Below are positions 60,134-64,000 of a stretch of DNA of 64,000 bases, one piece after another (position 1 is the stretch's first letter; the number at the start of each line of letters is the position of its first letter). Location of the stretch: the NCBI GenBank assembly GCA_035534615.1, contig DATLRO010000089.1, positions 1 to 64,000 on the forward strand. The letters are read 5' to 3'. Source of the DNA: JAGWRA01 sp035534615 (GTDB lineage Bacteria > Acidobacteriota > Vicinamibacteria > Vicinamibacterales > CAVVIG01). Made by a program: the position numbers and the translations under genes. The notes under the pieces are model-generated. The model made no database searches. It was not told where the DNA came from and saw only the letters and a program-made list of their open reading frames with translations.

Positions 60134-61635
60134 GGCCGGCCCTCCGGGGGCACCACTGGCATCACGACCTCCTCCAGGTGGGTCATGGCCGGCGCGAAGG
60201 TCTCGATGACGGGACGGGGATACAGGCCGAGCCACACGAGCGAGGCCATCATCAGGCCCATCATGACCAGCTCGCGGGGCGCGAGGTCGGCGAGCGACCA
60301 CCCGTGGGGGTTCGGGCCGTGGAACACCCGCTGCACCAGGCGCAGGGCGTAGAAGGTGGCCCCGAGGATGCCGACGACCGCCACGGCCGCCAGGGCGATG
60401 CTCACCTGGTAGGTGCCGAGCAGCACGAGGAACTCGCCCACGAAATCACCGAGGCCGGGCAGGCCGAGCGAGGCGAGGGCGAAGAAGAGCGCGGCGCCGC
60501 TCAGGCGCGGCACGGTGGCCCACAGGCCGCCCATGCGGTCGATCGCGCGCGTGTGCATCCGCTCCTGCAGCGCGCCGGCGATGATGAACAGGGCGCCGGT
60601 GCTGATGCCGTGGCAGATCATCGTGAGCACGGCCCCCTGCAGGGCGAGCCCGTTCCACGAGAAGATGCCGAGCAGGACGAAGCCGAGGTGGCTCACGCTC
60701 GTATAGGCGACGAGCCGCTTCAGGTCGGTCTGGCCGAACGCAAGGACGGCGCCGTAGAGGATGCCGATCGCGCCGAGGGTCATGGCGATCGGCGAAAAGC
60801 TCATGGCGGCGTGCGGGAACAGCGGGATGACGAAGCGGATGAGCCCGTACGCGCCGGTCTTCAGCAGCAGGCCGGCCAGGATGACGCTGCCGGCGGTCGG
60901 GGCTTCCGTGTGGGCGTCCGGCAGCCAGGTGTGCAGCGGGAACATGGGCAGCTTCACGGCGAACGCGACGAAGAAGCCGAGCATGATCAGCATCGCCGTG
61001 CCGTCCGGCATCGGCGTGTGCAGCAGCGCCCCGTACTCGAACGTGTAGACCCCGGTGACCTCGTGATGGACGACGTAGAGCGCGAGGATGGCGACCAGCA
61101 TCAGCAGGCCGCTGAGCTGGGTGAACAGGAAGAACTTGATGGCCGCGTACACCCGGTGCTCGTGTCCCCAGATTGCGATGAGGAAGTACATCGGGACGAG
61201 CATCAGCTCCCACGCGAAATAGAACAGGAACAGGTCGACGGCGAGGAAGACGGCCAGGATGCCGGACAGGATCCAGAGCAGGTTGAAATGGAAGAAGCCG
61301 ACGCGGTCCTGGATCTCGGTCCAGGAGGCGAGCACGGCCATCACGCCGAGGAAGCACGTGAGCAGGACCATCAGCAGGCTGAGGCCGTCGAGCGCGAGAT
61401 GAAACCGGATGCCGAACGCCGGCAGCCACGCGTGGTCGAACTCGACGAGCCAGCCGCCCTGCGACGCGAGGCCGACCCGGCCGGCGTGGCCGATCCAGAT
61501 CAGCAGCGCGAGCCCGAAATCGAGCGCGATCGCCGCGAGCGCGATCCAGCGGGCCGCCAGCGGGCGGCGCTGCGCCGCCGTCCACGCGGCGACGCCGCCC
61601 AGCAGCGGAATCAGGACCAGCCAGAGCAGGATCAT
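60130..61635 (-). CDS. nuoM: NADH-quinone oxidoreductase subunit M
   Basis: A 501-residue antiporter-like subunit of complex I. The key Glu lies in FYFAWELMLVPMYFLIAIW and the key Lys in FAVKLPMFPLHTWLPDAHTEAP; GAVLAFGQTDLKRLVAYTSVSHLG is the broken-helix region. ATG at 61635, overlapping the stop of nuoL by four bases (ATGA). Confidence 0.95.
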   Translation of the reverse strand: MILLWLVLIPLLGGVAAWTAAQRRPLAARWIALAAIALDFGLALLIWIGHAGRVGLASQGGWLVEFDHAWLPAFGIRFHLALDGLSLLMVLLTCFLGVMAVLASWTEIQDRVGFFHFNLLWILSGILAVFLAVDLFLFYFAWELMLVPMYFLIAIWGHEHRVYAAIKFFLFTQLSGLLMLVAILALYVVHHEVTGVYTFEYGALLHTPMPDGTAMLIMLGFFVAFAVKLPMFPLHTWLPDAHTEAPTAGSVILAGLLLKTGAYGLIRFVIPLFPHAAMSFSPIAMTLGAIGILYGAVLAFGQTDLKRLVAYTSVSHLGFVLLGIFSWNGLALQGAVLTMICHGISTGALFIIAGALQERMHTRAIDRMGGLWATVPRLSGAALFFALASLGLPGLGDFVGEFLVLLGTYQVSIALAAVAVVGILGATFYALRLVQRVFHGPNPHGWSLADLAPRELVMMGLMMASLVWLGLYPRPVIETFAPAMTHLEEVVMPVVPPEGRP

Positions 61636-63530
61636 AGGAACAGCACCACGGCCACCAGGAGAATCGTGCCGGTCATGACGGCGGCGGCGTACCAGCGGAC
61701 GCGTCCGGTCTGGGATCGGCTCAGCGCAGCCCAGGCGCCGCGGGTCAGCAGCGCCGCGCCCAGGAACGGCAGATCGACGACGTCGCGGCGGTTGACCCGC
61801 GCGAACCAGACGACCGGACGCACGAACAGCCGGTCGTACAGCCAGTCCATGCCCCAGTCCGACGCCCACAGCGCATGGATCGCCCGCCCGGCCGTCGTCG
61901 CGGTGAGCGCCTCGGCGGAGCGCCGGCGGCGCAGGAACAATTCGAACGCGAGCCACAGGCCGAGCGCGAACGCCGCGGCCGCGATCAGCATCGAGGAGGT
62001 CTCGGTCAGGCCTCCGGCGCCGGACGCGGCCCGGGGCACGGCGGGCAGGGCGTGCTGCACGAACCGCGTGAACAGCGTGACGTGGCCGAGTCCGGGCGGC
62101 GTGTCCACGAAGCCGCCGACGACCGACAGGGCGATCAGCGTGAGCACCGGCACGGTCATCCGGAGCCCGGGCCGGCGTTCGACGTGGCTGTGCGCCTCGC
62201 CGAAGAAGACGAGGAAGATCAGGCGGAACGTGTACATCGCGGTCAGCAGGACCCCGATGACCGCGCCGATCCAGAGCAGCGGGCTGCCGCCGGGCGCGCT
62301 CCACGCGCTCCAGACGATCAGGTCCTTGCTGTAGAAGCCGGCGGTGACGAGCGGCAGGCCGGCGAGCGACGATCCGCCGATGACGAACGCCCAGAACGCC
62401 ACCGGCAGCTCGCGCCGGAGCCCGCCCATCCTGAACATGTCGTGCTCGTCGTGCAGCGCTTCGATGACGATGCCGGCCGCGAGGAACAGCAGCGCCTTGA
62501 AGAAGGCGTGGGTCATGAAGTGGAAGATCGCCGCCGCCCAGGCGCCCACGCCGAGCGCCAGAAACATGTACCCGATCTGGCTGATGGTCGAGTACGCGAG
62601 CACGCGCTTGATGTCGTGCTGCGTCAGGGCGCTGAACCCCGCCATCAGCAGCGTCACGAGGCCGATGACGGCCACCGTGTGCTGGGCGACCGGCGCAAGG
62701 GCGAACAGCACGTGGGTCCGGGCGATGAGGTAGACGCCGGCCGTGACCATCGTCGCGGCGTGGATGAGGGCGCTCGTGGGCGTCGGGCCGGCCATGGCGT
62801 CGGGCAGCCAGGTCTGCAGCGGGAGCTGCGCCGACTTGCCGACCGCGCCGCCCAGCAGGAGCAGCGCCGCCGCGACGGCGTACGGCGAGCCCGCCCCCCA
62901 CTGCGCGGCCGCCTGCTGCATCAGCGGCTGGATCTGCAGCGTGCCGAGCTCGTGGAACAGCAGGAACAGGCCGACGGCCATCGCCGTGTCGCCCACGCGG
63001 GTGACGATGAACGCCTTGCGCGCGGCCCGGCCGTTCACCGGGTCGCGGTACCAGAAGCCGATCAGCAGGTAGCTGCACAGGCCGACGCCTTCCCAGCCGG
63101 CGTAGAGCAGCAGCAGATTGTCGGCCAGCAGCAGCACGACCATCGAGGCGACGAACAGGTTCATGTAGGCGAAGAACCGGCCGTACCCCTCGTCGCCCGC
63201 CATGAACTCGGCGGAGTACACGTGAATCAGCAGGCTGACGAACGTGACGACGACGGTCATCACGAGCGACAGCGGATCGAGGTAGAAGGCGATCTGCGGC
63301 CGGAAGCGGCCGACGTCGATCCACGTCCACAGCGCCTGCGTCCAGGCATAGCCGGCCGGCGGCGCGGACAGGAAGGCGGCGCCGATCAGCAGCGACACGA
63401 CGGCCGACACGGCGATCGACCCGATGCCGACCGACGCGACGCCGCGCGGGCTCAGGCGGCGGCCGGCCAGCGCGAGGACGACGAAGCCGGCGAACGGCGC
63501 CGCCGGAATCAGCCAGAGCAGGTGCAGCAT
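61632..63530 (-). CDS. nuoL: NADH-quinone oxidoreductase subunit L
   Basis: A 632-residue distal antiporter-like subunit with the long lateral helix of complex I at its C-terminus. Motifs include AGWEGVGLCSYLLIGFWY, KSAQLPLQTWLPDAMAGPTPTSALIHAATMV, and FSALTQHDIKRVLAYSTISQIGYM. The length is typical. ATG at 63530; one base separates it from nuoK, and its stop overlaps nuoM. Confidence 0.95.
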   Translation of the reverse strand: MLHLLWLIPAAPFAGFVVLALAGRRLSPRGVASVGIGSIAVSAVVSLLIGAAFLSAPPAGYAWTQALWTWIDVGRFRPQIAFYLDPLSLVMTVVVTFVSLLIHVYSAEFMAGDEGYGRFFAYMNLFVASMVVLLLADNLLLLYAGWEGVGLCSYLLIGFWYRDPVNGRAARKAFIVTRVGDTAMAVGLFLLFHELGTLQIQPLMQQAAAQWGAGSPYAVAAALLLLGGAVGKSAQLPLQTWLPDAMAGPTPTSALIHAATMVTAGVYLIARTHVLFALAPVAQHTVAVIGLVTLLMAGFSALTQHDIKRVLAYSTISQIGYMFLALGVGAWAAAIFHFMTHAFFKALLFLAAGIVIEALHDEHDMFRMGGLRRELPVAFWAFVIGGSSLAGLPLVTAGFYSKDLIVWSAWSAPGGSPLLWIGAVIGVLLTAMYTFRLIFLVFFGEAHSHVERRPGLRMTVPVLTLIALSVVGGFVDTPPGLGHVTLFTRFVQHALPAVPRAASGAGGLTETSSMLIAAAAFALGLWLAFELFLRRRRSAEALTATTAGRAIHALWASDWGMDWLYDRLFVRPVVWFARVNRRDVVDLPFLGAALLTRGAWAALSRSQTGRVRWYAAAVMTGTILLVAVVLFL

Positions 63531-63531
63531 G

Positions 63532-63840
63532 TCAGCCTTTCATCCCGCTCGCGAGGTCGGCGTCGAGCTGCCCGTATCGCCGGTACAGCCGCAGCACGAT
63601 CGCCAGTCCGACGGACACTTCGGCGGCGGCCATCGTCAGGATGAACACGAACATCGCCTGGCCGTCCGCCTGTCCCCAGCGCGCGCCGGCGGCCACGAAG
63701 GCGAAGCCGGCGGCGTTCAGCATCACCTCGATCGAGACGAGCATGAGCAGGATGTTCCGGCGGGCCAGCAGGCCGGCCATGCCGAGTACGAACAGGATGC
63801 CGGCCAGCAGCAGCGCGTCAGTGAGCGGAACCGACGCCAT
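63532..63840 (-). CDS. nuoK: NADH-quinone oxidoreductase subunit K
   Basis: A 102-residue three-helix subunit of complex I. LLMLVSIEVMLNAAGFAFVA carries the conserved Glu of the proton path, and FVFILTMAAAEVSVGLAIVLRLYRR the second. It overlaps the end of nuoJ by 23 nt and is followed one base later by nuoL. ATG at 63840 with GGAGG upstream. Confidence 0.95.
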   Translation of the reverse strand: MASVPLTDALLLAGILFVLGMAGLLARRNILLMLVSIEVMLNAAGFAFVAAGARWGQADGQAMFVFILTMAAAEVSVGLAIVLRLYRRYGQLDADLASGMKG

Positions 63841-64000
63841 CGCGTCCCTCCTTGGCAGCAGTCACCTGCCGGCCGACGTGGTAGGCGCCGACGAGGCCGG
63901 CGAGCAGCAGCATGGACGCCAGCTCGACGCCGATCAGGTACGGCCCGAAGAGCGTCAGGCCGACCTCGTGCGGCCCGGCGGCCGCCGAGCCGGCGAACGC
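63818..64000 (-). CDS. nuoJ: NADH-quinone oxidoreductase subunit J, 3' part
   Basis: The last 60 residues of NuoJ enter from the right edge: VGLTLFGPYLIGVELASMLL, the final helix, and a Lys-rich tail. The stop is at 63820-63818, so it overlaps nuoK by 23 nt. The start lies outside the window. Confidence 0.85.
   Translation of the reverse strand, partial: AFAGSAAAGPHEVGLTLFGPYLIGVELASMLLLAGLVGAYHVGRQVTAAKEGRDGVGSAH

Noticed and set aside
60178..62334. Plus-strand frames antisense to nuoM and nuoL
   Set aside because: Charged, repetitive sequence with no domain; the minus strand carries unmistakable complex I genes.

Overview
The window is GC-rich chromosomal DNA (roughly two thirds G+C by eye), densely packed with genes that often overlap by ATGA or GTGA. 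Several families point to an acidobacterium, most likely of the Vicinamibacteria type: an ADOP-style duplicated MacB/FtsX permease, a long secreted VPS10/sortilin-like beta-propeller protein, and a subtilase ending in NIVWG repeats. There is no rRNA or other taxonomic marker, so this placement is inference.

Layout. 1-6.4 kb is a housekeeping run: end of a possible comEC, mazG, DUF1844, an MBL hydrolase, ribF, cysS, a class III aminotransferase and yraN. 6.5-6.9 kb holds tRNA-Gly and tRNA-Cys. 6.9-9.0 kb is a small decayed island behind tRNA-Cys: paired palindromic operators, a HigB-like toxin broken by one missing base, a HigA-like antitoxin, a stand-alone RuvB, and the last 48 or so codons of a tyrosine recombinase abutting a fragment of another gene. 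9.2-17 kb has a DedA protein and a three-gene unit (two-gene acyl-CoA dehydratase activase-related system plus a radical SAM enzyme) behind a candidate sigma-54 promoter. 17-21.7 kb has a Mut7-C protein, a PolX-like HhH protein and a threonine operon (hom-thrC) with a candidate leader-peptide attenuator.

21.7-29.5 kb is mixed accessory content: a conserved membrane protein, cytochrome P450, Dps, YdcF, a GNAT, the repeat-bearing subtilase, a small Cas2/SinR-like protein, a mono-cluster ferredoxin and a prepilin-like protein. 29.5-35 kb on the minus strand is a complete-looking leucine (isovalerate branch) degradation set: methylcrotonyl-CoA carboxylase beta, methylglutaconyl-CoA hydratase, biotin carboxylase, separate biotin carrier, HMG-CoA lyase. 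35-44.7 kb has a sigma-54 response regulator, an MlaE-MlaF-MlaD lipid transport operon whose MlaD has an OmpA-like tail, a BrkB protein, a DUF255 thioredoxin-fold protein and a hydratase of the dienoyl-CoA type.

44.7-58.7 kb has a TIGR00300 ornithine cyclodeaminase-like enzyme, a cluster of 20-nt palindromic REP-like repeats, a DUF2089/SHOCT pair, a secreted peroxiredoxin, tRNA-Leu, an outer membrane protein, an IS630 fragment, the ADOP permease, the VPS10-like protein and a GAF-receiver regulator. 58.7-64 kb is the minus-strand end of a complex I operon, nuoJ(partial)-K-L-M-N.

The less ordinary signals are the tRNA-Cys island with its paired operators and truncated integrase, the putative thr attenuator, the activase/radical SAM unit, and two families of short repeats (a 25-nt element at 30.5 and 57.4 kb, and the palindrome cluster at 46.7 kb). 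No CRISPR array, prophage or clear new defence system was seen.
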